A DNA stretch of 64,000 nt from Flavobacterium sedimenticola (lineage in GTDB: Bacteria; Bacteroidota; Bacteroidia; Flavobacteriales; Flavobacteriaceae): the NCBI RefSeq assembly GCF_030053345.1, contig NZ_JASGBP010000005.1, forward strand, positions 121,185 through 185,184, read 5' to 3'. The notes under the pieces are model-generated. The model saw only the letters and a list, made by a program, of their open reading frames with translations, made no database searches and was not told the DNA's origin. Below are positions 35,200-43,701 of the stretch, piece by piece. How positions within the stretch are numbered: position 1 is the stretch's first letter; the number at the start of each line of letters is the position of its first letter. A program made the translations under genes and the position numbers.

Positions 35200-36336
35200 T
35201 TATTTAAAAAATTGATACAGTACATCCCCAATTCTGTTTCGATCTGAATCCGTCAAGTTAGACCCCGACGGCAAACAAAGCCCTTTATTAAAAAGCGCTT
35301 CAGCAGTATTTTCCCCATAATAGGGGCAAGAAGCAAAAACGGGTTGTAAGTGCATCGGTTTCCAAAGCGGTCGGGTTTCAATATTTTCACTTTCGAATGC
35401 CAAACGCAATGCTTCACTTGTTTTGGAAGTTTTTTCCGAAGCTAATGTAATACAACTCAACCAGTGATTAGAGTAATAATCCGCGTTAGGCTCCGAGAAA
35501 ACTACCGCTGCTTCCACCGAAGCAAAAAAATGTTGATAAAAATTGTGCATCGCTCGGCGTAAATTCACGTGGTCCTGAAGCACTTCCATTTGTCCTCTGC
35601 CGATACCGGCCGATATATTGCTCAAACGGTAATTGTATCCTATTTCTGAATGTTGATAATGAGGCGCTTGATCTCTTGCTTGAGTAGCCAAAAAAACCGC
35701 TTTCTCTTTGATAACTTTGCTGTGCGTCACTAAAGCACCGCCACCTGAAGTGGTGATGATTTTATTGCCGTTGAATGACAAAACGGATATGGCGCCAAAA
35801 GTTCCGCACATTTTTCCTTTGTACCTACTGCCCAACGCCTCAGCACTGTCCTCGAGCACGGGAATTTCATAACGGTTCGCTACAGCCTTGATAGCATCCA
35901 CCTGAAACGGCATGCCGTACAAATGCACCGCTATAATCGCTTTGGGTTTCTTGCCTTTGGCCATTCGGTCCTTTATAGCGGCTTCCAGGGCTACCGGACA
36001 CATATTCCAAGTATCGGTCTCACTATCGATAAAAACCGGAGTGGCTCCTAAATAAACAATGGGGTTAGCGGATGCCGAAAATGTAAAACTTTGGCAAATC
36101 ACCTCATCCCCCGACTGAACGCCCAATAAAACCAACCCCAAATGTATCGCACCCGTACCCGAACTCAAGGCGGCAACCTGAACATCATCTCCTAAAAAAC
36201 GCTCTAAATCTTGTTCGAATCCGGTTACATTTGGACCCAGCGGGGCTACCCAATTGGTATCAAAAGCTTCCTTAACGTATCGTTGTTCGTTTCCTCCCAT
36301 GTGTGGCGAAGAAAGCCATATTTTAGTTTTAGTCAT
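35200..36336 (-). CDS. DegT/DnrJ/EryC1 aminotransferase (PglE-like)
   Basis: A 378-residue PLP enzyme. The start KIWLSSPHMGGNEQRYVKEA and the WVAPLGPNV segment match UDP-4-keto-6-deoxy-GlcNAc transaminases such as PglE. The PLP lysine is in LSFNGNKIITTSGGGAL near residue 188, with LEDSAEALGS for the cofactor ring. Together with the PglF-like gene directly downstream it would give UDP-4-amino-4,6-dideoxy-GlcNAc, the bacillosamine precursor. The acetyltransferase PglD is not next to it; a GNAT at 42071 or elsewhere could serve. Confidence 0.88.
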   Translation of the reverse strand: MTKTKIWLSSPHMGGNEQRYVKEAFDTNWVAPLGPNVTGFEQDLERFLGDDVQVAALSSGTGAIHLGLVLLGVQSGDEVICQSFTFSASANPIVYLGATPVFIDSETDTWNMCPVALEAAIKDRMAKGKKPKAIIAVHLYGMPFQVDAIKAVANRYEIPVLEDSAEALGSRYKGKMCGTFGAISVLSFNGNKIITTSGGGALVTHSKVIKEKAVFLATQARDQAPHYQHSEIGYNYRLSNISAGIGRGQMEVLQDHVNLRRAMHNFYQHFFASVEAAVVFSEPNADYYSNHWLSCITLASEKTSKTSEALRLAFESENIETRPLWKPMHLQPVFASCPYYGENTAEALFNKGLCLPSGSNLTDSDRNRIGDVLYQFFK

Positions 36337-36363
36337 AATCTCTCAAATTGAATGGGTACGCGA

Positions 36364-36397
36364 CAAAGCTACAACAATAATCGATTTTGCAAAACTA
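36364..36397 (-). promoter_or_regulatory. Two overlapping candidate -7 elements upstream of the aminotransferase
   Basis: The 132-base gap after the small sugar transferase contains two minus-strand matches to TAnnTTTG: TAGTTTTG (36390-36397) and TAGCTTTG (36364-36371). For the second, a TTG at 36390-36392 gives a -33 with an 18-base spacer, one short of the usual 19. Either would start transcription 20 to 50 bases before the aminotransferase ATG at 36336. This is the largest gap in the right-hand operon, so an internal promoter for dehydratase-wza-wzc is reasonable. Confidence 0.45.
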
Positions 36398-36468
36398 GCG
36401 GTGGAGCAATCGGCTTTACAGTAGCGCATCCCGAATAGCGGTAAATTTATGTTAGAGTCTTTACGCAT

Positions 36469-37014
36469 TTATCTAAAGATGGTTTTCCACAATATCCACA
36501 AATCGCCCACAAAGGAGCGGTGGTAATAATAGTTCAAATTCATCTTCACTTTATCGGGAAAAATAACAGTATCATTGTATTGCTGAGGGTTTTCCTGTTG
36601 CGCCAGCATCGCTTCTTCATTGTAATATTTAATAGAGGCTTCACAAGTCAGGCCGGGTTTGAGCAACAAAATTTTTTGATTCTCTCCATCCAATTTATCA
36701 TAGTATCCGGGCACATCAGGTCGGGGACCCACAAAACTCATATCCCCTTTCAAGATGTTAATCAGTTGCGGGAACTCATCAATCTTATGCCTTCTTACAA
36801 ATTGCCCGAAGGACGAAACTTTACCGGTTGCAATATGAAAAGTTCTTAATTTAAGAATCGTAAACTTTTTACCGTATTGCCCTATTCTTTGCTGCAAAAA
36901 CAAGCCCGTCGAACGGGTATCGAGTGCCGACGCAATCCAAAAGACAAAAAGAAATCCGCCCAACAAAAGCAGGAGTAGCGTGGCCAAGGTTATATCGAAA
37001 AGGCGTTTCAACAC
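36469..37014 (-). CDS. Small initiating sugar-1-phosphate transferase (PglC-like)
   Basis: A 181-residue monotopic phosphoglycosyl transferase. It starts at GTG with KRLFDITLATLLLLLLGG (re-entrant helix), then FTILKLRTF, RHKIDEFPQLINILKGDMSFVGPRP (the catalytic Asp-Glu lies in DEFPQ). It loads a sugar phosphate onto undecaprenyl phosphate. The middle and C-terminus (LKPGLTCEASIKYYNEE) differ from the other copy at 40481, so donors probably differ. Neighbours are an aminotransferase and dehydratase that make an amino sugar; those could provide its donor. Confidence 0.88.
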   Translation of the reverse strand: MLKRLFDITLATLLLLLLGGFLFVFWIASALDTRSTGLFLQQRIGQYGKKFTILKLRTFHIATGKVSSFGQFVRRHKIDEFPQLINILKGDMSFVGPRPDVPGYYDKLDGENQKILLLKPGLTCEASIKYYNEEAMLAQQENPQQYNDTVIFPDKVKMNLNYYYHRSFVGDLWILWKTIFR

Positions 37015-37017
37015 GTA

Positions 37018-37938
37018 CTAAGGAATCGATTCAGATTGCTGCTGTAAATACTGTGCTACTTGTTTGGCTACCTCCTGATGCCCGTAACAACTCCAATGGC
37101 TATCCTTGGGCATTTGCCAGGATTTGTAATCATCGGTTTGTAACTGAAAATAATGAAAGCCGTTTTTACCGGCCATATCAATGACTTTAGGATCGGTATC
37201 GGGACTAAAAACCAAGACAATATTTTGGATTCGGTATCTTTTTCCGGTCTCAACCAATAATTCATTTATAAGATTGTAATCTATCTTTTTCCCTTTAAGC
37301 AATACTCTATTGTTGGTGGCATCATCGTTATTGCCCAACTTAAACAGGTAGTTTCGGTATAAAAAATAAATAAACTTGAAATTATAAATCGCTTCTTTTA
37401 CTTTACCGGAGGTAGGCTTGGCATACTTAATTTCTCCGGTTTTCAGAGTTAGTTGTACCGTGAACGGATTTCTTTTGATTTCGGTTACACTTTCGATAAA
37501 ATCGCCGTGATGCACATACAACAATTGGTATTTCGGGTGTAAGGATTCTAATGATTTCGCCTTTTCCATCATCTCTATAAATGAGGCTCCGGCGCGAGCC
37601 GACGGATAAAAATTATAGCCTGTACCCAGCTGCGACAAATAATTGGCTTGATGGCATTCGGGCGGATTCATCGTATTAGCGATGTACGAATCACCGATTA
37701 CGGTAATCAAATTTTCGAGAGATTGAGGCTCGTAACCGAACTCTCCGTATTTATTGATAACCCATTGATGTGTGGGTCCCATATGGCCCATTTGATTCGG
37801 ATAGTTTTTAATCAAATGGTCTTTATCCAAATAAAATTGGTGTACATCAATACTGAGCGAAAAAACGCGAACGATAATTTCACCGATAACAATTCCAATG
37901 GCGCAAAAAAGCAATAATGATTGTAAAAATTTCTTCAT
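37018..37938 (-). CDS. SGNH/AlgX-J-like O-acylation partner of the MBOAT
   Basis: A 306-residue protein with one N-terminal membrane anchor (LLLFCAIGIVIGEIIVRVFS) and a periplasmic SGNH-type domain. The nucleophile block is TVIGDSYIANT near residue 85, and the catalytic Asp-His block DSHWSCYGHQ near residue 285. Acyl transfer by MBOAT systems needs such a partner (AlgX, AlgJ or PatB). The MBOAT gene is directly upstream, 15 bases away. Substrate likely the growing or finished polymer. A role as an esterase is also possible. Confidence 0.78.
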   Translation of the reverse strand: MKKFLQSLLLFCAIGIVIGEIIVRVFSLSIDVHQFYLDKDHLIKNYPNQMGHMGPTHQWVINKYGEFGYEPQSLENLITVIGDSYIANTMNPPECHQANYLSQLGTGYNFYPSARAGASFIEMMEKAKSLESLHPKYQLLYVHHGDFIESVTEIKRNPFTVQLTLKTGEIKYAKPTSGKVKEAIYNFKFIYFLYRNYLFKLGNNDDATNNRVLLKGKKIDYNLINELLVETGKRYRIQNIVLVFSPDTDPKVIDMAGKNGFHYFQLQTDDYKSWQMPKDSHWSCYGHQEVAKQVAQYLQQQSESIP

Positions 37939-37953
37939 GATGACCTATGGCCG

Positions 37954-39399
37954 CTAAAATTGAAAATAGATAAACTCTTGCTCTTCACCTCCGAAATAGA
38001 AAATCGCAATAATCAACACATAATACAACGACCATCTCATTACTTTAGGGCATTTCATCGGCAAGCCTTCTAAAGCATAATGGCGTTCTCTACCCAACCA
38101 TTCTACAACTACAAAACCTATTACCAAATAGATAATATCGAGCGGAAAAACCGTAGGTTTGGAAAACAACGAGGATGAAAACAAGTGACTGATATAAGAA
38201 AAAGCCTTTCCGATATTGTCGGCTCTGAAAAATATCCAAGCCAAAACCGTCAGCAAAAAAGTAAGGATTACCGAAAACAATTCTTTTACGGTAGGGAAAT
38301 AATGCCCTTGGGCCACCACATCTAAATGGTTTCTGTTAGTTTTAAAAACAATCGAAGGCATGATATAGAGAGCATTCAAAAGTCCCCAAACAATGAATGT
38401 CCAATTGGCGCCGTGCCAAAAACCACTCACTAAAAAAATGATAAAGGTATTGCGCACTCTAATCCAAGTACCGCCTTTGCTCCCACCCAAAGGAATGTAG
38501 AGATAATCCCGGAACCACGTTGATAACGAAATGTGCCAACGACGCCAAAACTCGGCTATATCCCTGGAGAAATACGGAAAGGCAAAATTTTTCAGTAAAT
38601 CGATGCCAAACAATCGAGCCGTTCCCAAGGCAATATCGGAATAGCCCGAGAAGTCGCCGTAAATTTGAAAGGTAAAGAAAACAGCGCCCATCAACAGGGT
38701 ACTGCCCGAGAGTGTTGCATAATCGGCAGTATCGTTAAATATCATATTGGCGTAGCGGGCACAATTATCGGCGATGACAATTTTTTTAAACAATCCCCAT
38801 AAAATTTGACGCAATCCGTCTTTTGCTCTATCCAAATCGAAAACCCGCTCTCGTTTAATTTGAGGTAACAAATGAGTGGCTCTCTCGATAGGTCCGGCCA
38901 CAAGCAACGGGAAGAAGCTCACAAAAACCGAATAATCCACAAAATTGCGCTCCGGCTTTATTCGGTCGTAATAGATATCGATAACATAAGACAATCCGTG
39001 AAAAGTGTAAAAGGATATGCCTACAGGAAGAATCACATTTAGTGTCCACGGATGGATTTCAAACCCCAAATTGGCCAAGCCGTCGGCAAAAGATTGCGCA
39101 AAGAAATTGTAGTATTTAAAAACCCCCAGAAAGCCTAAATTTACTCCGATACTGAGCCAAAACCAAAACTTCTTCCGTGCTATGGTTTGTGAATCCGACA
39201 TCTTAAGACCAGTAAAATAGTCTAAAACCGTAGAAAACATCAGCAAGAACAAAAACCGCCAATCCCAACACGCATAAAAAAAGTAGCTCGCCAACAACAA
39301 TAACACGTTTTGGTGGCGGTAGCTTTTTTGCGCCACAAACCAATAGGCAAAAAATACTATCGGGAGGAAAATGGCAAAACTGACGGAATTAAAAAGCAT
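37954..39399 (-). CDS. MBOAT family membrane O-acyltransferase (AlgI-like)
   Basis: A 481-residue polytopic membrane protein with about eleven helices. It starts LFNSVSFAIFLPIVFFAYW, and has QIYGDFSGYSDIALGTARLF, FWRRWHISLSTWFRDYLYIP (His289), and the catalytic His in SGFWHGANWTFIVWG (His329). It carries acyl groups, usually acetyl, across the inner membrane for transfer to glycans. Paired with the SGNH gene downstream. It would decorate the polysaccharide in the periplasm. Confidence 0.92.
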   Translation of the reverse strand: MLFNSVSFAIFLPIVFFAYWFVAQKSYRHQNVLLLLASYFFYACWDWRFLFLLMFSTVLDYFTGLKMSDSQTIARKKFWFWLSIGVNLGFLGVFKYYNFFAQSFADGLANLGFEIHPWTLNVILPVGISFYTFHGLSYVIDIYYDRIKPERNFVDYSVFVSFFPLLVAGPIERATHLLPQIKRERVFDLDRAKDGLRQILWGLFKKIVIADNCARYANMIFNDTADYATLSGSTLLMGAVFFTFQIYGDFSGYSDIALGTARLFGIDLLKNFAFPYFSRDIAEFWRRWHISLSTWFRDYLYIPLGGSKGGTWIRVRNTFIIFLVSGFWHGANWTFIVWGLLNALYIMPSIVFKTNRNHLDVVAQGHYFPTVKELFSVILTFLLTVLAWIFFRADNIGKAFSYISHLFSSSLFSKPTVFPLDIIYLVIGFVVVEWLGRERHYALEGLPMKCPKVMRWSLYYVLIIAIFYFGGEEQEFIYFQF

Positions 39400-39407
39400 G
39401 ATGGTTT

Positions 39408-40463
39408 TTATTTAGACAACAAATCGGTTTCCTTCAAAAGAATGGGCCGTGAATCAACATCACGAAGGAAAATATAATCAGCATCATAATAATGTCTGCC
39501 CTTAACGATTTCGGAAGTCCTGTTAGACAAAAATTTAATAGTATCCTCTATCAAATCAAATCCGACTTGGGCCATAATGCCGGTGTAAGCCATATGGCGA
39601 ATATTAATCTCGGTCACTTTTAAGTTCCCTTCCGCATCTTCTTTTAAGTCAAAACTGTAAACCCCATGCGCTTTAACACCCGTTTGCTTTTCAATAAAAT
39701 GCATTACCTCTTCACAAAATTCGAGCAGCTGTGTTTCATTAATAAACTTACCGTAAGAAGTATTTCCGGTTACTTTGGAAGGCGCAATATCAGCCATCAC
39801 ATAGGCCGCGCAATGCAAGCCGGCATTTTTAATCAACGCACCGTCGAGATAGAGCATTTGATTGGCAAGATGCCTACCGGTAAGAAATTCACTGACTGTA
39901 AATTCAGCTACCTCTTTGTGAATAAACAGCCAAGCTTCCAATTCTTTAACCGAATTGAGTTTCAAGGAACCCAAACCTCCCGAACCTACAGAAGCTCTAA
40001 TCCAACAAGGGTACCCTATTTCATGCTCAATAAAAGACAAATCTTGGGTGCCTTGCCAAAGGGTTACCGTCTTAGGAATATAAGGCGTACCCTGAAGCAA
40101 ATCGGCCATTTTGGCTTTGTTCATCAAATAATTAACATGGACCAAAGGCGGAATCAACACCGGGCAAGGATACTGACCGTGTTGTTCGAAATAAATGCCC
40201 CAAGCCGTCACTTCGGCCTCGGGCTGAACAAATGCAAAATCAATCTGATAATCTTCAATAATCTTTAAAAGTGTCGGCCAATAATCATCAGAACTCGCTC
40301 TCGGAATCACTATAGATTCATCGACCAAATCTTGCATGTAAAAGCCAAGGGCTTTGGTATTCGAATCGACACCAATCAGTTTGGCGTCTTTATATTTTGC
40401 TCTTATGGCTCCCGCAATTGATCGTGGCGTTGGGCCACCTATACCGTTTATTAATATATTCAT
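39408..40463 (-). CDS. ATP-grasp enzyme (carboxylate-amine ligase type)
   Basis: A 351-residue protein of the ATP-grasp fold, like the carbamoyl-phosphate synthase large subunit. N-terminal Rossmann-like part (NILINGIGGPTPRSIAGAIR), a central GYPCWIRASVGSGGLGSLKL loop for ATP, and metal ligands in VYSFDLKEDAEGNLKVTEIN. It closes with RDVDSRPILLKE. It stands between the MBOAT gene and a sugar transferase gene. Such enzymes join an amino group to a carboxyl group, for instance an amino acid onto an amino sugar. Substrates are not known here. Confidence 0.75.
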   Translation of the reverse strand: MNILINGIGGPTPRSIAGAIRAKYKDAKLIGVDSNTKALGFYMQDLVDESIVIPRASSDDYWPTLLKIIEDYQIDFAFVQPEAEVTAWGIYFEQHGQYPCPVLIPPLVHVNYLMNKAKMADLLQGTPYIPKTVTLWQGTQDLSFIEHEIGYPCWIRASVGSGGLGSLKLNSVKELEAWLFIHKEVAEFTVSEFLTGRHLANQMLYLDGALIKNAGLHCAAYVMADIAPSKVTGNTSYGKFINETQLLEFCEEVMHFIEKQTGVKAHGVYSFDLKEDAEGNLKVTEINIRHMAYTGIMAQVGFDLIEDTIKFLSNRTSEIVKGRHYYDADYIFLRDVDSRPILLKETDLLSK

Positions 40464-40480
40464 CGTTGTATTTTTTTGCT

Positions 40481-41086
40481 TTAATTTGTTCCGTCAAAAG
40501 GCATCATCGGTCGTTCTTCTGATTGATTGATGCCTTCTGTTTTTAGTACTTTTAATACTGTTAACCAAAGTATTTTAAGATCCAGGGCTAAGGATACATG
40601 TTCGACATAGTAAACATCCAAGGCAAACTTTTTGGTCCACGAAATAGAATTTCTACCGTTTACTTGTGCCCAACCGGTGATACCCGGTCTTACTAAGTGT
40701 CTTTTATTTTGTTCCTCCGAGTACAGCGGGATGTATTTGAATAATAATGGCCTCGGGCCTACCAAACTCATATCGCCTTTTAAAACATTAATCAATTGAG
40801 GCAATTCATCGATAGATAATTTCCGAATCCATTTTCCAAAAACGGTAATTCGCTCTTTATCGGACAGCAACTGTCCATCTGCATTTTTTTTATCATTCAT
40901 GGTTTTGAATTTGATGATGGTAAATGCTTTTTGGTCTTTTCCGGGGCGCACCTGAAAAAAGAAAGGCTTTCCGTTATTTTGAAGCAGTAAAATCAGCCAT
41001 ACAACCCATAAAACCGGAGATGCCACAAGCAATCCTATAAGCGCAATTAAAAAATCCAATCCTCTTTTTATATACTTCTTATACAT
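40481..41086 (-). CDS. Initiating sugar-1-phosphate transferase (PglC/WcaJ C-terminal type)
   Basis: A 201-residue monotopic phosphoglycosyl transferase. The re-entrant helix is KRGLDFLIALIGLLVASPVL; then FTIIKFKTM, RKLSIDELPQLINVLKGDMS with the catalytic Asp-Glu, LVGPRPLL and RPGITGWAQVNGRN. It carries no extra N-terminal membrane domain. The genes upstream (sugar-associated ATP-grasp, GNAT, deacetylase-like) suggest it works with an acylated amino sugar, as PglC does with diacetylbacillosamine. Confidence 0.92.
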   Translation of the reverse strand: MYKKYIKRGLDFLIALIGLLVASPVLWVVWLILLLQNNGKPFFFQVRPGKDQKAFTIIKFKTMNDKKNADGQLLSDKERITVFGKWIRKLSIDELPQLINVLKGDMSLVGPRPLLFKYIPLYSEEQNKRHLVRPGITGWAQVNGRNSISWTKKFALDVYYVEHVSLALDLKILWLTVLKVLKTEGINQSEERPMMPFDGTN

Positions 41087-42074
41087 ACGAAACCAGCATT
41101 TCTTTAAGCCCTTGGTTCACCGGTAATTGCCATACCAATTTACACCAGTCATGATTGCCTTCAATCAAACCGGGACCATCCGGAGTGACTACAATATCCC
41201 AACCAATAGATCTGTTTTGCGGATGCAGCAACGCTGCGCTTTGCACTAATTGCAGGCATTCTTTCCAAAAGGGCACCACAAATCCTTCAATAGGGGTTTG
41301 GGTCACGGGATGAATCTTTTCTGGCTTTTTGGTAATATCCGAATAAACGCCGGGACCGTTTACTAAACCGGTAGCCGGATCAATCGGAGCGGCAACGTTT
41401 CCGGCCGCCATATTATCTACCTTACAATTGATGGATATTCGCAATCGACAACCCAAAATATCAACCTCATTGTGTTGATTTAACTGTGTAAAAATCCGCA
41501 CCGTATTCACGGCCGAAGGAGACAACTGCATCAAATCGGGATGCTGCTTGATGTAGCTCTCCGCCAAATCAAATTGGTGTTGTATCATATAATCAATCAG
41601 AGAATCCGGCGAAAAATCTTTAGCCTTCACAAAAGCAACGCCTACCCCGCACTTCCCGTCGGAAACCTTCAACACAATCTCTTCATTTTTCAGGATGTCT
41701 TCGGCCAGCGCTTTATCGTTCTGTAAGGTGGCTAAATTGTATACCCGATGTTTGAAAAACGGTGCGTACCGACTGTGAAACAAGGTTTTGTCGTCGAGAA
41801 TATGACGCTCCCCAACGGGATTCATCTTTTTTTGATATTCATACATAAAACCCGTACCCGCCCATTTCTTTCGCTCTTCTGACGGCTTTTCAAAAAATCG
41901 AAATTGAAAATATTCGAGTAGGGAAATATTGTATCGGAAGGAAGCAAAAACCATATCGCAAACGATACGGAATTTAGAAATGTTGCGCTGCTGAGCGGTA
42001 TAATCTAAGAACAAAAAGAATTTCTTACGATCTAATTTTTTCAAATAATAAATAAAATACAGTAATCGGCTCAT
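41079..42074 (-). CDS. Sugar-transfer-associated ATP-grasp protein
   Basis: A 331-residue protein matching the ATPgrasp_ST type, a family named for its place next to sugar transferase genes. A helical N-terminal part is followed by ATP-binding elements (EIVLKVSDGKCGVGVAFVKA near residue 140) and the metal end SIGWDIVVTPDGPGLIEGNHD near residue 290. It overlaps the sugar transferase start by 8 bases and the GNAT stop by ATGA. The reaction is not established for the family. It may ligate an acyl or aminoacyl group to the sugar that PglC-like transferase loads. Confidence 0.75.
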   Translation of the reverse strand: MSRLLYFIYYLKKLDRKKFFLFLDYTAQQRNISKFRIVCDMVFASFRYNISLLEYFQFRFFEKPSEERKKWAGTGFMYEYQKKMNPVGERHILDDKTLFHSRYAPFFKHRVYNLATLQNDKALAEDILKNEEIVLKVSDGKCGVGVAFVKAKDFSPDSLIDYMIQHQFDLAESYIKQHPDLMQLSPSAVNTVRIFTQLNQHNEVDILGCRLRISINCKVDNMAAGNVAAPIDPATGLVNGPGVYSDITKKPEKIHPVTQTPIEGFVVPFWKECLQLVQSAALLHPQNRSIGWDIVVTPDGPGLIEGNHDWCKLVWQLPVNQGLKEMLVSYV

Positions 42075-42589
42075 AATGGTTGACTTCTTAAAATTTTGAG
42101 TAACGGCAATCCCAAAAGACGGGACGGTACTCCATAGGAAACGAGTTCAAAGCCTACGCTTTCCGCTACGGCTTGTGAGGCCTTATTCGTGTCATCGGTA
42201 ACATACCAAACTCCTTTTTCTTTGGCTTCAGCCGGCAATCGCAGGATTGCATTTTGCATCATTTGTTTTCCATAGCCTTTACCTCTGAACTCTTTGTATA
42301 TTTTAACGTACGTGATTTGAATATCGTCTTTATGCATAAAAGGCCATCGGTAATAAGCAGGCACCAGCAAAAGTGACCCTATCAATTGGGTGCCTTGATA
42401 CGCTAAAAAAGCACTGTAATTTTTATTTTTAAAAATGCCTGTCAGCTTAAAAAAACTGTACAACGCATACTTAAACCCATAGCCTTTGGGATACCAGGAA
42501 AAAAGGGTAGGTTTCCACTCGATCAGGGAAATCAAATGGGATTCTTCTGCCGCTACAGCTTTCGGTTTTAATTTATAAAGGAGTATCAA
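42071..42589 (-). CDS. GNAT family N-acetyltransferase
   Basis: A 172-residue GNAT. The acetyl-CoA loop is YKEFRGKGYGKQMMQNAIL near residue 105, after SLLLVPAYYRWPFMH; a late TDDTNKASQAVAESVGFEL segment is typical. It starts at TTG in a TTGA overlap with the upstream stop, though an unusual start leaves some doubt. It sits between two genes that look like sugar modifiers and may acylate an amino sugar (possibly the 4-amino sugar made by PglF/PglE-like enzymes). Confidence 0.75.
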   Translation of the reverse strand: MILLYKLKPKAVAAEESHLISLIEWKPTLFSWYPKGYGFKYALYSFFKLTGIFKNKNYSAFLAYQGTQLIGSLLLVPAYYRWPFMHKDDIQITYVKIYKEFRGKGYGKQMMQNAILRLPAEAKEKGVWYVTDDTNKASQAVAESVGFELVSYGVPSRLLGLPLLKILRSQPL

Positions 42590-43701
42590 TGCTGACGAAT
42601 TTCATTACACAAGGCGATACTGGACATAAACTCGACATCGGGCCATTTGGCCACAATTTTTTTCAACAAAGTGTTTAGCGCTGAGAGGCCTGTCTTTCTG
42701 TTATTCGGATCAATGTGTCCGCAAAAATTCACTCTGTGCGAACTGATAATAGCAGGTTGATGCAGTCGAAAGGCAGCTTCGATACTTTGCATGGCTTGCG
42801 CTACCGCATTATCGTTTTCCGTAGGTTCAAAAACCACATTCCGCACCATTACGGTCAAATTACCATTGCTCCTTTTACCGGTAAAATTCACTGTCGTTTT
42901 ATATTTCCCGAATCCTTCATGTTGCTTATGAAGTAAACCACGATCAACAAATCGGATGTCCAATGCCCCTAATTGATTTAAAATTGCCTCTGAAATTTTG
43001 GACGTTGGCGGCATAAAATGTTCGGCTTTATAACCGTACACTGCTTCAAACATCGAAAGGCCGTCTTTTACAATGTCATATAAAGCCTTATTTTCTATTG
43101 GATCCCAAAAGTCAAAAGCCGCGGTGTAATTGATGGTGGGATACGGATTGGTCGATTGGGCCGCATAAGATCGGTTTTGTAAAGCTGTCAGTATATCCGA
43201 ATCTTTACGGGCCAACTTTTCGGTAAAAACTTTTAAATTCAAATGTTCTCTGCCGTGAAATTGCGGCTTCATCAATCCTTTTGCTATACCTTCTTGCCAC
43301 AAGTTCCAGGTACCTTCGTAGGCTTTGGCTTGTTGCTGGCTGAGTTTTTGGTACGTTACAGGCAAGGATTCATGGCGAAACACTTCGTATCCTTCGGCTG
43401 CCATTTGCTCAAAATCGATATTAGAAGACAGCGCAAAAGGGGTAAATACCGCATAATGACCATGCTTATCTTTTACTGATGTTAATGTGTCGTAAAGCAT
43501 TTCCAAATCCTCCTTGGTTTCCAAAGTATCAAAACGATCAAATCTTGATTTCGCTTTGAGTCCGGCCTGAGTCATTCGTTCCAAAGCTTGCTTTGAATCC
43601 AATCTCACATTACCGTAATCGTCCACGGAGAAAACAACAATCTTACGATTGGTTTTCCAACCATAAAGGTTTTTGATATGATTCAGTAAAAATTGCTTCA
43701 T
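42586..43701 (-). CDS. Deacetylase-like protein of an uncharacterised pair (copy 1)
   Basis: 371 residues, related to the gene at 49075-50202. Shared blocks: an N-terminal TNRKIVVFSVDDYG (Asp27-Asp28), QFHGREHLN (His149, His153), SSHRVNFCG (His322), and KWPDVEFMSS at 352-361. The DD and HxxxH pattern recalls the metal site of NodB/CE4 polysaccharide deacetylases, where one Asp and two His hold zinc and another Asp is the base. It is longer than a bare CE4 domain (about 200). No signal peptide is seen, so it would act in the cytoplasm. Deacetylase function is inference. Confidence 0.65.
   Translation of the reverse strand: MKQFLLNHIKNLYGWKTNRKIVVFSVDDYGNVRLDSKQALERMTQAGLKAKSRFDRFDTLETKEDLEMLYDTLTSVKDKHGHYAVFTPFALSSNIDFEQMAAEGYEVFRHESLPVTYQKLSQQQAKAYEGTWNLWQEGIAKGLMKPQFHGREHLNLKVFTEKLARKDSDILTALQNRSYAAQSTNPYPTINYTAAFDFWDPIENKALYDIVKDGLSMFEAVYGYKAEHFMPPTSKISEAILNQLGALDIRFVDRGLLHKQHEGFGKYKTTVNFTGKRSNGNLTVMVRNVVFEPTENDNAVAQAMQSIEAAFRLHQPAIISSHRVNFCGHIDPNNRKTGLSALNTLLKKIVAKWPDVEFMSSIALCNEIRQH

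Noticed and set aside
39666..40268. A 200-codon open frame on the plus strand
   Set aside because: It lies wholly opposite the ATP-grasp gene, has no recognisable domain and a composition typical of antisense frames.
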